From positions 5,649,680 through 5,713,679 of the forward strand of contig JARUPZ010000034.1 of the NCBI GenBank assembly GCA_031213475.1: 64,000 nucleotides of DNA. Direction: 5' to 3'. The DNA is from Nereocystis luetkeana (taxonomy: Eukaryota; Sar; Phaeophyceae; Laminariales; Laminariaceae). The notes beneath the pieces are model-generated. The model made no database searches and was not told where the DNA came from. It saw only the letters and a program-made list of their open reading frames with translations. The position numbers and the translations under genes are program-made. This document shows, in pieces, positions 46,816 to 57,500 of this stretch. Positions within the stretch are counted from its first letter, which is position 1. Each line of letters starts with the position of its first letter.

Positions 46816-47327
46816 TTTCAGATAATAATTTTATCGTTTCGCGCGTACAGTCATGGCGTAAGTGCCGTGTTTTGTTTTGTTTTTTCCGACGGTCGCTATA
46901 CAATCGATTCGCCTGGAGCCGGCCGCGCCGCGCCCGCAATAGCTCACCCCCCCCCCCCCCCCCCCCCCTCGTCCCGCGCGCTTCCCCCCTCGCTTCGGAT
47001 GGAATCCATCCCTTGAAGGATGGCAGAAATTATCCCACACTACCTGCAAGTAGTTTTCCCCAAAAACATTCGCGGGTGCAGTTACCCGTAAGTTATAGCC
47101 CTCCTGCGACGTGAGAAGGGAAATATGACGAACCTTGCATCCGTGCGGAGTGGTACTATGTGTCCATATGCTTCTTTCTGCACTCTTGCCCTACCCCCTC
47201 TGCACTTTTTTCCCCCGCTGTCGCCCCCCCCCCCCCACTCCCGGACAAGGTGGCGTTTTCTCAACCGACGAGAGAGGGTCAAGCCTTCGCCGCACGATAC
47301 ACGGGCGGCAAGCTTCTGGTCTACTGA
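38790..47327 (+). CDS. ESCO: ESCO/Eco1-type cohesin acetyltransferase
   Basis: Exons 38790-39371, 40189-40308, 41207-41323, 42235-45483, 46388-46489 and 47250-47327 join in phase 0 into about 1415 residues. Eco1/ESCO enzymes acetylate the cohesin subunit SMC3 during S phase to establish cohesion. Visible hallmarks: QTFLDFGQ (about 221-228), a PIP-like box before the zinc finger; a C2HC finger (C237, C240, H255, C259) followed by GWK; ERVRARF...VERLMDVDMGF; AFLYVRDKRVLGCVVAQ; GNAT motif A around RRQGVATRLVDA; and the C-terminal VAFSQPTREGQ...AARYTGG. The sixth exon ends the family fold with TGA. About 900 Gly/Ala/Ser/Asp-rich residues separate VVAQRIRSAHRLL from the acetyl-CoA motif, where relatives have a few dozen. 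The N-terminal exon is the least certain. Confidence 0.88.
40189..40308 (+). CDS. ESCO: ESCO exon 2 (PIP-like box)
   Basis: Donor GACGG|GTGAGT in phase 0. It carries EQTFLDFGQSSLG, the conserved stretch just before the zinc finger. The acceptor (AGGCAG|GGT) is chosen for phase and is less certain. Confidence 0.7.
40817..41075 (+). mobile_element. TIR-F element in ESCO intron 2
   Basis: GCGATAGTGGTGGCACGTTT, GTCACTGGGACTGGCCGGGC, CATCGGGTTGCACTTTTTGG and AATCAGTTTTCGGGTGAG match 56085-56525 block for block. Confidence 0.7.
41207..41323 (+). CDS. ESCO: ESCO exon 3 (zinc finger)
   Basis: Acceptor TCCTAG|ATC, donor CAA|GTGAGA, 39 codons. C-x2-C, 14 residues, H-x3-C, then EFAGWK. The usual last His is a Cys here. 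Confidence 0.85.
41645..41925 (+). mobile_element. SINE-C, near full length, in ESCO intron 3
   Basis: Plus orientation: AGTCCGCCTTACAAGCGG, ACCCTTCACGCGACTCGCC, GGCGCTTCGCGCTTGG, GTCCCGGCATTGTAGGGATG, CCATGCATGACATGAGCACC, then C-rich sequence. Confidence 0.8.
41945..42140 (+). mobile_element. SINE-C copy, 5' truncated, in ESCO intron 3
   Basis: Starts within GCAGCTCACCCTTCATGCGA and ends ATCGAGTGCACCCCACCCCC. The terminal TCGAGTGCAT(C/T) motif is doubled. Second copy within the same 900-bp intron. Confidence 0.8.
42235..45483 (+). CDS. ESCO: ESCO exon 4 (N-terminal half of GNAT core plus giant insert)
   Basis: Acceptor CTCGCAG|GAG, donor CTGCAG|GTGAGG, 1083 codons. Conserved blocks are at 42235-42365 and 42645-42740; the last conserved strand (PALVGILQ) ends the exon. 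The stretch between is low complexity and open. A donor-like CAAGG|GTGAGA at about 42753 leaves open that part of it is an intron. Confidence 0.75.
45505..45790 (-). mobile_element. SINE-C, near full length, in ESCO intron 4
   Basis: G-rich end, GTACTCGATGTCATGCATGG, GACCAGGCAGGTATTGCTTG, GGGTGAGCTGCATCCTACTG, GCTAGTTTAATTTCCGG, CCACTTCCAGAGACAGCG. This is the best view of the 5' end of the family. Confidence 0.85.
45812..45930 (-). mobile_element. LINE 3'-end fragment in ESCO intron 4
   Basis: On the minus strand it encodes GVSSRSRSGAPPRKG, matching the last residues of the LINE frame, followed by the ATGAGTAC tail. It adjoins the SINE-C copy at 45505-45790. Confidence 0.75.
46145..46320. 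repeat. CATACCGTACCGCACATTAC minisatellite
   Basis: Five to six imperfect units of 27-33 bp in ESCO intron 4. Confidence 0.85.
46388..46489 (+). CDS. ESCO: ESCO exon 5 (acetyl-CoA binding motif)
   Basis: Acceptor GCTTCAG|GTT, donor GAACAG|GTCAGC, 34 codons. VWVHEQSRRQGVATRL holds the R-x-x-G-x-A signature; KMIYG follows as in other ESCO proteins. Confidence 0.88.
46590..46700 (-). mobile_element. SINE-C copy, 5' truncated, in ESCO intron 5
   Basis: GGTCATGCACGGCCGGAGTC, CGCATCCCTACGATGCCG and GCACGTCGGGTTTTCA; truncated there. Confidence 0.8.
46776..46813. repeat. (GTT)n microsatellite
   Basis: About twelve GTT/TTG units in ESCO intron 5. Confidence 0.95.
47250..47327 (+). CDS. ESCO: ESCO exon 6 (C-terminus)
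   Basis: Acceptor GGACAAG|GTG (AAG rather than CAG). Twenty-five codons: VAFSQPTREGQAFAARY, then TGGKLLVY and TGA, matching the conserved ESCO C-terminus. Confidence 0.85.
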   Translation: MAFSQPTREGQAFAARYTGGKLLVY

Positions 47328-47394
47328 CCGGTCTAGCAACTGGTCTACTTGGCGAGTCTGTCGGCTGGTGTACTGGTTAGGCTAGGCTTCCGAC

Positions 47395-47530
47395 GAGTTC
47401 ACTGTCGACGAGTCTGCTGTTAACGAGTCTAGTGGCGAGCCTACTGACGAGCCTACTGACGAGTCTACTGACTAGTCTACAGTAGTATACTGACGAGTCT
47501 GCTGGGGAGTGCACCGACGAGTGTACCGGC
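47395..47530. repeat. 12-bp minisatellite GAGTCTACTGAC
   Basis: About ten imperfect tandem units just downstream of the ESCO stop; probably transcribed as 3' UTR or flanking DNA. Confidence 0.85.
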
Positions 47531-50500
47531 AAGTCTGCCTCCGATCTACTGTATGGGGGCGGGTTCGAGCGCGAGGTGTAGCCGGCGACGGCAGCAACTA
47601 AGCGAGAGATCGACATACGGATAGACTGAGACACAGGGCTGGAGAACAGCGTCTCGGATATCCTGTCCATCTGTGACCCTCGTTCGACTTTTCAGCTTAG
47701 TGTTTAGTTTTTTACGAATGGAGTTGTCGTTATTCGTTTTTTTTCCAAGCGAATGGATACATGTGATCGTCAGGCAGCTGTGATTCCGACCGAATCGGTC
47801 GACTCCGACCTAAACTGGTCGTTGGTATGAGTACGGAATAGTACTCTACTTCGCAAGCTACGTGACACCTCGGTCGCTGCCGGCCACGTTTTTTGTGTGT
47901 GGTCCTGTCCTGGTTTGTCCTGTCGTGTCTTGTCTTATCTTACATTGTCTTCCACTCTGACCGTGTCTTGCCTGGTCGTGTGTCGTATCGTGATGGTGTC
48001 ACAGCGTGTTATTTATTTTGTGTTGTTTGTTTGTTCGCCGTTGGTTCGTTGAAGCTCTTGCTATTAGCTTGTTTTACTCGCTTGGTCACTCGCTTGCTTG
48101 CAGTGCCTGTTTTGCTTGCTTTGCTTGCTTGCGTGCTTGCTTGATACACAGCAATAGGCAGGTATAGATAGAAGTAGTCTGACTGACGACTGACGATTGG
48201 TGTTTAGGGAAATCGAAACACTATATTACTATGGTCTGTGTGGTATCTATCAACCATCCTGATGTGGTCCTCCGTCCATGCGTTGACACGAAGAGCAACG
48301 GTCTGGAGACTTTTTTTTGCTATTATTAAAATAAACTAAAAAATATTTGTTCGTGGAGGAGTTCAAGTCGTCGTGTCCAGGCGCCGTCGGCGGAAAAAAG
48401 TGGACGGGAATCGGGAAGGGGGGGATAGGAGGGGAATAGGAGTGGAGGGGAGGTGTGATTCAGGTCTGGTCTGCGTTTTTTTGGAAAGGGCGTTGGAGAT
48501 AGAGGGGGTGCATTTATTCGGGAAAACCCGTGCTCCCCGCACTCATTTGGGTGTGTGCTGCAGGCGGTGTACGCACCAGCCCGACGCCTTTCGTTTTCGT
48601 TTGCATTCTCCGAAAAAAATAAAATAATCGGCGATCACCTCTTTTTGCAATTCGCCATGCTGGGAGCATCGAGAACTCCCGACCATATATTTATTGTCCT
48701 GTTATCCATATCAGTATTATTTCTGTTTAGTTTTGGATGAATTTTAGCTTCAGAAATAAACTTTTCTACTTGGTATGTGTAACACCATTACTGTACCACT
48801 GCTTCTACTGAATTTGCACTTTGGGGGGGGGGGGTATGGGTGGGCGTGGTCCTGGATGCTATTCACCTGTTGTTAACGTTTCGTCGGGTCTCAAGTGCGG
48901 GAAGGCGATTTTTTGCTCCGGTCTGATCGGTGGTGATGCCGCCACCATACCGCGCCGCCGGTGGATTCCAAGCCGAACGTTCCCCGTGGCCCGCAGGCCC
49001 GGGGGCGTTGTTCTAGTAGTAGGTGTTACGTACAACTATCAGTAGGAGGGATGATGGAGAGTGTTCCCCGCATTGTGGAGGCGTTTGTTATAGAAGGGAC
49101 GTCCGAGGGTGTTTCGCGTGGTATACTGTAGGCTTGGAGACGTTTCACTGACGATAGTGCGGTACTTGTAGAGAGAAAGGTGTTTGGATAATGCTCCCCA
49201 TTGTGGTGTTTTACGTATTACTATGTATTTCTGCGGAGGAAAGTAATAATCGGAACCAAACATTACGTCTGAACATGGGGGTGTGCACCGTTTTTGGGTC
49301 CATCGTGAGTTAGGATTACTTTAGCCTATGCCCCCCCCCCCGGTACAGGGTCCATCGGTCGGCTCTGCGGATATCTAGCAAGTATATGTAGCTCTATCAT
49401 TTTGATCCACACCTGGCAGGTATGGTTTTTGAGTCGCACACAAAACTACTCCTGTAGCAGCAGGGAACAAAAAAGGGAAGGGGGGGGGCTTTCTCGGGAG
49501 TTGGCTTTCATTTCATGTAGAGCTATCAGGTGTACCTGTGGCTCTCTCTGTGCCTTTAGCTATACGCCGGCTTGGCACGTAGCTGCTTTAGGCATGCAGT
49601 GCATGGGTGTGGCGTAGTGTCGCGTTAGATGTAAGCGACAGTTTGCTCTGGCGGCATTATTATTGCTGGGAGAAACGGAACCCCAGTATAGGTGCGTACG
49701 AACAGTTTTGAAATGGGGGGGGGGAGGGGGCGGGGGCTCAATGATGCCATGTTGTACCTCTGGTATGTACGAGGCCTTTTGGTTTTCCAATGGTGCAGAC
49801 TTTTTTAGTGATGCTGTCTTTTCATGTTGGGATATGTACAGTAGTCGCACGAATTGTTTGCTGGCGAAGAAGCTGATACGCTTGTGTTAGAGAAAAATCC
49901 CCAGCATTGTTTGCTATATGCTTTGGAGGTGATGTAGCAGCAGCGTAGGTAGTCGTGGGGGTGGTGCGCCTGGAGCATCTCATCTCTGACGAAATAGGAT
50001 CGATTGTCATGCTACAGCGGTAGAGTTATCAAAACTTTATAATATTACGGCGTTCGTTCGTATTTACACAGGACGCACAGCATCGATAGTACGTCGTACG
50101 TACCTGGTGGCATTTGCAGCAGAAGAACGTGGCCGGAATGGAAAAAAAATAAGTGTATATATATACTACTTTTTCACTACCCGACGATGAACCGGGGAGT
50201 TTTCTTTTTTTGCGGATGTCAAGACACGTGTAGGCTTTTTGCCACAGGGGAGCCCAGCGAATTGAAAAATGTTATCAAATTGCATCTTCGCTCACGCGGG
50301 AAGGGAAGGGAAAGTCGGGGAATATTTGAACTGAGGAAAAACAAACCATCGCAGCTCGCTCGCTCACTCGGGCAGGGAAAAGTCGGGTAAAATAAATACT
50401 ATTAGATCGTCGCAGCTTTTGCACCCCGTGGCCGCAACAGCGAAAGAGCTGAAAAACAGAGCGAGCGAAAAAGGCGAGCAAGAGCGAGGAGGGGAACGAG

Positions 50501-50672
50501 CTATGTATTGTCTGTGTGTCCCAACACCGAGCGGGTGGTGCAAGCAAAAGCAAAGCAAGCAAAAACTTCCGCCTTGAAACCGCTGTGTCGGGGTTTCGCT
50601 TTTTTTCTTTTTCTTTTCTCCGGTCGCAGGTGTATTAAATTAGCCCCTTTCCAGCTGCGCGTATAGACAAAC

Positions 50673-50791
50673 TATTACGGGTGGGCATATGTAGTAAGAA
50701 CCAGAACCCACGATGAACAAAAACAAAAGCGGGCATATCCTTACGTTCACACCCCACATTTGGTTCTGGTTACGGTGTGTTCCCCCGCAAC
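50673..50791 (+). mobile_element. MITE-A copy, diverged
   Basis: ATTACGGGTGGGCATATGTA at the left and GGTGTGTTCCCCCGCAACAA at the right. The core is less AT-rich than usual. Confidence 0.6.
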
Positions 50792-51150
50792 AATACCAAA
50801 CGTTTTCAAGTAAAAGCACTTACAATTAATAAAGTGGATTTTTTTCGGGTTTTGCAGTAGGTCACATTGGTCGTCCGCAGGGGACGCGCGCTCAGTCAAA
50901 GCCCCCCCCTCCCCGCCCCCGCCCCCCTCCCCTCTTTCCCTAATCCCGCGTCGTCCTCTCTCCCTCCCCCCCCCCCCCCCCCCCCCGCCGGGATACACAC
51001 AGATATCCTCCGGTTCTGCTACGACACTAACAGCAACTTATCGATCTAATATATTTCCTTGGCTTCGCGCCACAGGCCACCACCACCACCACTATTAATA
51101 TCACCACAACCCCTACCACCAAAACACGCCATCGATTAGCAACGCACACG

Positions 51151-51528
51151 CTATCGATCAGCTGCGCCACCACCGCCACCACCGCTACCACCACCACCAT
51201 TACCACCGCTACCGCCACCACCATCACCACTCCTCAACCTGCCCGTCGACCCGAGCACCCCAGCGGGCGCGGGCGAGGAGGAGGCGGAGGAAGACAGGGT
51301 AGCGGTAGCGGCGGCAACGGCGGCATGAGCAGCGGCAGCGTCAAAACAAGGGGACGCCGCGGGCTCAAAATCGCGGTTGATGCGGTCGCGGTCGATGCCG
51401 AACACTGCGGAGCACAGGTCTTGGACTGAGGGAAGGGCGGCCACGGCTTGGGAGTACCCGTTCCGGGGGGACGGTTCCAGGATCTCACTCACGATGAGCT
51501 TGGCCTGGGAGATGACGGTCGCCAGGAC
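51151..51528 (-). CDS. PEX3: PEX3 terminal exon
   Basis: Acceptor AAAGCAG|GTC, 126 codons to a TAG. VLATVISQAKLIVSEILEPS, NGYSQAVAALPSVQDLCSAV, then Ala/Ser/Gly-rich sequence. Matches the C-terminal helix that closes the PEX3 bundle. Confidence 0.75.
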   Translation of the reverse strand, partial: VLATVISQAKLIVSEILEPSPRNGYSQAVAALPSVQDLCSAVFGIDRDRINRDFEPAASPCFDAAAAHAAVAAATATLSSSASSSPAPAGVLGSTGRLRSGDGGGGSGGNGGGGSGGGGGGAADR

Positions 51529-54500
51529 CTGCTTTCGTTTGATTGAGGGGGGGGGGTAAGGTATGTTTTAGGGTTACTTTCGTTTTGGGCGGAAACATTG
51601 TCAAACCACAAAACAAATCCAGGAATGCATTTTCGGGCATCTCCAAATAGTTTGACCCCACCCCTCCCCCCCCCCCCCCTCTCCCCGTCCGCATTCCGAC
51701 GTTATCCGTCCCGGCATTGTAGGGATGCGAGGTTCTACGGTCATACGACTACGGCCATGCGTGACATGAGTACACCTCCCCCCCCCCCCGGTTCCCCTCC
51801 CCTACTTGTACTCGAAACAAAAAAACACGCCGCCGGCACCTGAGCAAAGTCCTCTCTCTCCTCAGGTATCGACGCCGTGCGCTCTCCCGCCATCGCCTCC
51901 TCCATGGGTCCGACGGCGCGCCCCCCGCCCGGCCCCTCGCTCCCGCCGCCGCCGCCGCCGCCGCCTGAGCCGCAAGAGCGCGAACAAAACCAAGACAAAA
52001 AATCGCGAGGACGATATCGCTGCCTGAGTATACGTGCATCTTCCTATGTGACCACAGGCTGGATTTCAGAGAATGAGCTAATGTGGGACCATCATCATCA
52101 TCATCATCATCATCATCATAATCATCATCACAGCAAGACCCGTAGAAATAATTGCGAGGATGATGTCGGCACCTGGATATATTACGTTTGTGGTGTGACC
52201 CCGGGCTAGAGTTCAGGGAAATGGGCTAATGTGAGGGCATCATCATCGTTATCACAAGCAAGCCCCACACAAAATAATCGCGAAGATGATAACGACGCCA
52301 GAGAGTACCACTCCCCTGCCCCCCTACCCCCATCTTGTAGTCGAAAAGCGTCACCAAGCGGAAACCCTCGCGCGCAGCGATCAACAACACGCCGGCCAAG
52401 GCGTTGGTAACGACAAGGAGCCGGGGGGCATACGCTTGCCCCCCGCTGCGCAATGGTTGTGTAGTTAAATCGCGACAACCTCCCCCAATCTACCGTCCCG
52501 CGGCTAAACAGCGACTACCGCCCCCCCGTCCCATCCCGTCCGTGACCCGTCCCAGCATTGTAAGGATGCGAAGGTCTATCTTCATACGAGTACGGCCGTA
52601 CCAGTACGTGACAATGAGTGCATCTCCGCACCCTCTCCCCCTCCCCCTCATTCCTCCCACCCCCCCCTCTCCCACCCTACCCTACCCCGCCCAACCTTGG
52701 CATTTGTTTTGCTCATCCCATTTATTATCTTCGCCCATCTTCTTCTCTCTCTCCTTCCAACTCGTAACCCAGATCCGGGGTCACATAGCAGGCTCTTCTC
52801 CCCCCTTCCCGCTACGGTACGTGCCTTCATTTTTATCGCTAGAAGATTCCAGCCTTTTTCTTCCCTCGTCGACTCGCATCGAAATGTGCCTACCCACGCT
52901 CTCAACAGTTGAATCCTTTTTATTCTTATTTTTGCAAACAAAGTAAAATGTCCGACCCACCTGGGGCTCGAACCCAGGACTGAAACACAAGTAGAATTCG
53001 AGGTTAACCACTTGAACCACCGGGGCGACCGGCATACGAGTGTTCAGCTATCATGGGGACGTATACAGTAGTAGTCTGGTGCGTAAACATAAGGGGGGTA
53101 CTACATGGGGCTTTTGGGCTAGTCGTGGGTTCCGATTAGTATTACGGAGGACCATAGTAAATAGGGCCTATGGTACACTCAAAAACCCACAATTTTACCG
53201 TTTTTTACTTACAATGTATGGGCCTATTTACTATGGTCCCCCGTCATATGCCCGCCCGGAATTGTCAGCCAGTCAACCAACCAATCACCTTCGGCTGCAG
53301 TGCCAGCGCTGATACCGCCGCCGCCGCCGCCGCTGCCACCGACCACTCCTCTCGGCTGTCTGCGGCCGCCGCCTCCCCTGCCAAACGCCTTTTGTCGGAG
53401 CTGTTCGTACACCATGGCGAAGGTCGTGTCGAGGCAGCTCTGGAGTCGGTCAGTGGCGCGATGGGAGCACGGAACAGCCATGGTTAGATGAAGAAGGCAA
53501 GAACGTGATCATATGGCGGGTGGTTGGGGGGGGGGGGGGGGGGGAGGGGGTGATGTCACGACGAAGAACGCGATTTTCTCACGACAAGATCGGTATTTTG
53601 CGCGCGCGGGGGTTGTGGGGGGGGAGGGGTCCGACGTACCTGGTACCGACGAAGAGAGCGAAGTCTTACAAGACATAACAAGGAAGCTTCCACCTCCCCA
53701 CCTCCGCCCCCGCCACAACCCCCTTTCACCCCCCCCACCCCTACCCAAACCGATACCCCCCTCCACCCTTACTCCTTCTCCCACTCTTATCCCCAAGAAG
53801 TGTCTGCCACCCCCACTCATGCCTCCAAGCAATGTCTGCCTGGTTCGTCCAAACCCGACGTGCTCCGTCCCGACATTGTATACACAAGTAGGGAGCCCAC
53901 AGTCTATGGTCATGCATGCGACTGCGACCATGCATGATAATGAGTACACCCCCCTATCCCTACCCCCACCCCAACCCCCGCCTCCACCTCCGTGCCCGAC
54001 CCCATCTCGACCTCGATCCCCACCCTGATCCTCACCCTCACTCCCACTCCCACCCCCACTCATGTCTCCACCCCCACCCCCCCTCGTAGCGTTTATGGTA
54101 AGGCACCCACGAGGCAGTTACATAGTACCCACATTGCTGTCTCTGGAAGTGGCCACACCGGAAATTAAACTAGCTCATTGAAGCTGTCATCCATACGCAA
54201 GTCCGCCTCACACGCGGCTCTTCGTAAGATGCAGCTCACACCTCAATGGCGACTCGCCGGAACACCCTCACGTTTCGCTTCTCAAAGCTCGGTGCAAGCA
54301 AGCAAGCAAGCAACGTCTGCCTGGTCCGTGAAAACCCGACGTGCTCCGTCCCGACATTGTAGGGATGCGAAGGGCCTAGGTAGGGTCACACGACTACGGC
54401 CATGCATGACAATGAATACCCCCCCCCCCCCCCGCCCGCCCCATGTTGGTCAGAGGGGAAAACCTACAAGATCACTCCGTCAGCGCTGACTTGGTGGCCT

Positions 54501-57500
54501 AGTAGGTCACCCCTTCTGAGCAAGCGCCCCACCCTCACTCCCCACCCCCACCGCCAACCCCCTCCCCCGACCCCCGCCCAGGGACGGACCGCATCACTAC
54601 GCATCACCTGCAGCGCTGCGGCAAAGTTGGGGCTTTCCGCGGTGTCCCACGTCTCGTCGAGGACGTCCCCTACCCCCTGCAGTCCCCGTACCGCCTCGTT
54701 ACTGCCGCCGAAAGGTGTTGCCTCCTGGAAGGCTGCCGTTCCGGGAGCCTCTCGCGCAGGGGCGGAGGTAAAGAGCGCAGCCTCGCCGTCGATGCCTGAT
54801 TATTTGTGATGGGGGATATTGTCTGCTGTTATTTCGGGGGGGGGCATAGTAAACAGGACCATACATTGTTGGTAAAAAAAGCGAAACATATGGGTTTTTG
54901 AATGTACCGTAGGTCCCATTTAATATGGTCCCCCGTAATAGTTATTTCGGGTTTTATGCGATTTTTTTGTCGTTAGTGCTGAACTACTGTAAGTTTACGT
55001 TGTGTGCTGTGTGTTTCATGTGTATTTGTCCTGAATGTATGCTTTGTTTTTGTGGCTTGTTTTTTTGTTGTTGATGCGTTTTACCTCAGTGTTTTGTGTG
55101 TTTTTGTTTTTTGTTTTGGTTGCAAGCGTCAAAAACACCAGCTGGACGATAACACGTAAACACACGCCAAGCGCGCGCACGCACGCGCGGAGACACCACT
55201 AAACCCACACGCGTATTGCACATAGACACCCGAACAGACACGCACGCACCCAAGCACGGACACAGAAATGCAAGCACAAAACACAAACACCCGGAACACC
55301 TGAACCAACACACCCAAACAAACACACACACTTCCGAGCAAACACACAAAGTACTGACACACAACCCCACACACACAAGACGACAAACACGAACAAACAC
55401 AGACATGCGAAGCATACAAAACAAATCCACCCTACCACCCACCCATGCACCCACCCACCCACCCACCCACGCACCATCAGAAGGGTTGATGATGTACCGC
55501 AGCAGCAAAGAGCGTCTCACGATTGGCGACCGCCCTCCCCCCCACCCCCCTCCTCCCCCACCGCCACCGCCGCCAAGTCCCCCGCTGCCATAGCCTCCGT
55601 CAAAATCAGCGTCGTAGTCGGCACCCCCGATGGGTCCCTCAATTTCTCGACGCACCCTACGAAGTACCGCCACAAGATCCTTGAAACCTACCTCTTGTCG
55701 GGTATGAGCGCGCCAGCTAAAACGCCGTGAGGGGGGGGAGGTGGGGGGAGGGGAGGGGGAGGGCGTACCCATTTGTTGCTTGCCGTAGTAATTGGACCAA
55801 TGACCAGGGGGGAGAAGGGGGGGGGGGTGGGGACGTACTCATTTGTTGCTTGCCTTAGTCATTTGACCATTGACCGCGCATCCCTTTCGAGACGGAGCAG
55901 GGGGGGGGGGGGGGGGGGGAGGGAGGGGGCTATTCGGGCAAGGAAAATGAGGAGAAAGAGAGAACACGTCGACGACGGGGGCACACGCCAACGAGTGCGC
56001 GAAATCACGTGCAAAATGTGCGAACACACGAAACACACACAAGAGATACACCAAACACACACAGAAAAGGGACCCCGGCCATGATAGTGGTGGCACTGTT
56101 TGGGCCAAAATACGTCACTGGGACTGAACGGGCTCCTCAGCCCAATACCATTGGAACACCAACAGGCAACTGCGTTTTCACAGTAGTTGTCGTGATATGC
56201 CTACAGTAGAACGCACGTAAACAGGTAGTGTTTTACCGTATATATTCGTGATGTACCCTGTTACGGGGGACCATAGTTTAATAGGATCTATGGTACACAT
56301 AAAAACCTATATATTTTAACCATTTTTACTAACAATGTTTGGTCCTGTTAACCATGGTCCCCCGTAATAGTAGGTTCTGGGATTCTCCATCGGGTTGCAC
56401 TTTCGGCTTTTCTCGAAACCACGTTTCTGGGTGAATTACTACCGACTTTGTTGATGACTCAGAAATAGCAATAGAGCTCCTCAAACGGAGAGCAAAAACA
56501 CTCAGAAGGCAAACAAATAGGTGCTACCCCTGTAAGGTAAAAAATCACACGTCGGACAGATAACGATCTATCTATCCATCTATCTAGATCATCGATGTAA
56601 ATCCTACAACCTGCCGGTATGATATATATATATTTTCTGTTCTTGGGTGACGTACTAATGACTTGTCAGTAGTATAGAGCTCCTCAAAGGAGGGGAGCCT
56701 CACATGTTTAAGGTGCTACCCCTATAAGGCGAAACACGCCTCACTCTACCCCGCAATATAAGGACGGTTGGGAAAACCTATCAACACGCAAACGATTTTA
56801 ATATTTCTGGATGGCGTGGTACATACATACATTCAAGCACAGAGGCGTTCTACGATGGAGGTTCACCCTATATTTCCCGAGGCTCCATACTTAAGGAGCT
56901 CCATACCTCACCCGAAACCTGACTTCAACTAACACAAATCCCATCCCAATGAAGAATCCCATAGCCCAAATATATACAAAAAACGTCCTTTTTTTATTGA
57001 TCTTGACATTCCGACGATTTTTGGTTAAGGAACCCCTTCATTCAGAAACCAATTCCCGGAAATGTGCTACCTCTATCGTAGAACGCTCCCACAACACCCA
57101 CAACACGCGCACACAAAAAAACACACAAAAAAACACGCACACGCATGGACCCAAGGACGCACACATCTGCGCAAACGCAGAAGATACACACGCGAACACG
57201 CACGCAAAATCATGCACGAAGCACCCTTACAACACACACTCAACACAACGGCCAACACAAAACACGCACGAAACCATGGACACACAGCTCTATACAAAGC
57301 ACATCCCCCAAAATCCACGGAAGCACGCAGGAAGGCGCGGAGCCCCCGCATCTTTTTTAGTCCATCCGAGGGGTCTCCTCAGTACACCGCCCAAAAAACG
57401 GATTCAAAGAAGACGTGTACGCTCAACCCCTTCAGTACTGCGGTCCCGCTTTGGGGACAGAGCCGCTCAAATTACAAGTACTTTGCCCCCAAAAACGGAC

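Larger units (their letters stand above)
47328..51150. other. Intergenic interval between convergent ESCO and PEX3
   Basis: Both genes end here, so the flanks should be 3' untranslated sequence. No exon-like frame is supported. Contents are a GAGTCTACTGAC minisatellite (47395-47530), a TTGCTTGC-rich stretch near 48100, a MITE-A copy at 50673 and scattered A/T-rich sequence. Confidence 0.5.

Noticed and set aside
52965..53034. Apparent tRNA gene with a good B box (minus strand)
   Set aside because: Same reason; it continues into the SINE body and lacks a clean acceptor stem.
55129..55772. Cys/Val-rich minus ORF after the PEX3 exon at 55475
   Set aside because: Produced by CA-rich intron sequence downstream of a good donor (TGATG|GTGCGT).
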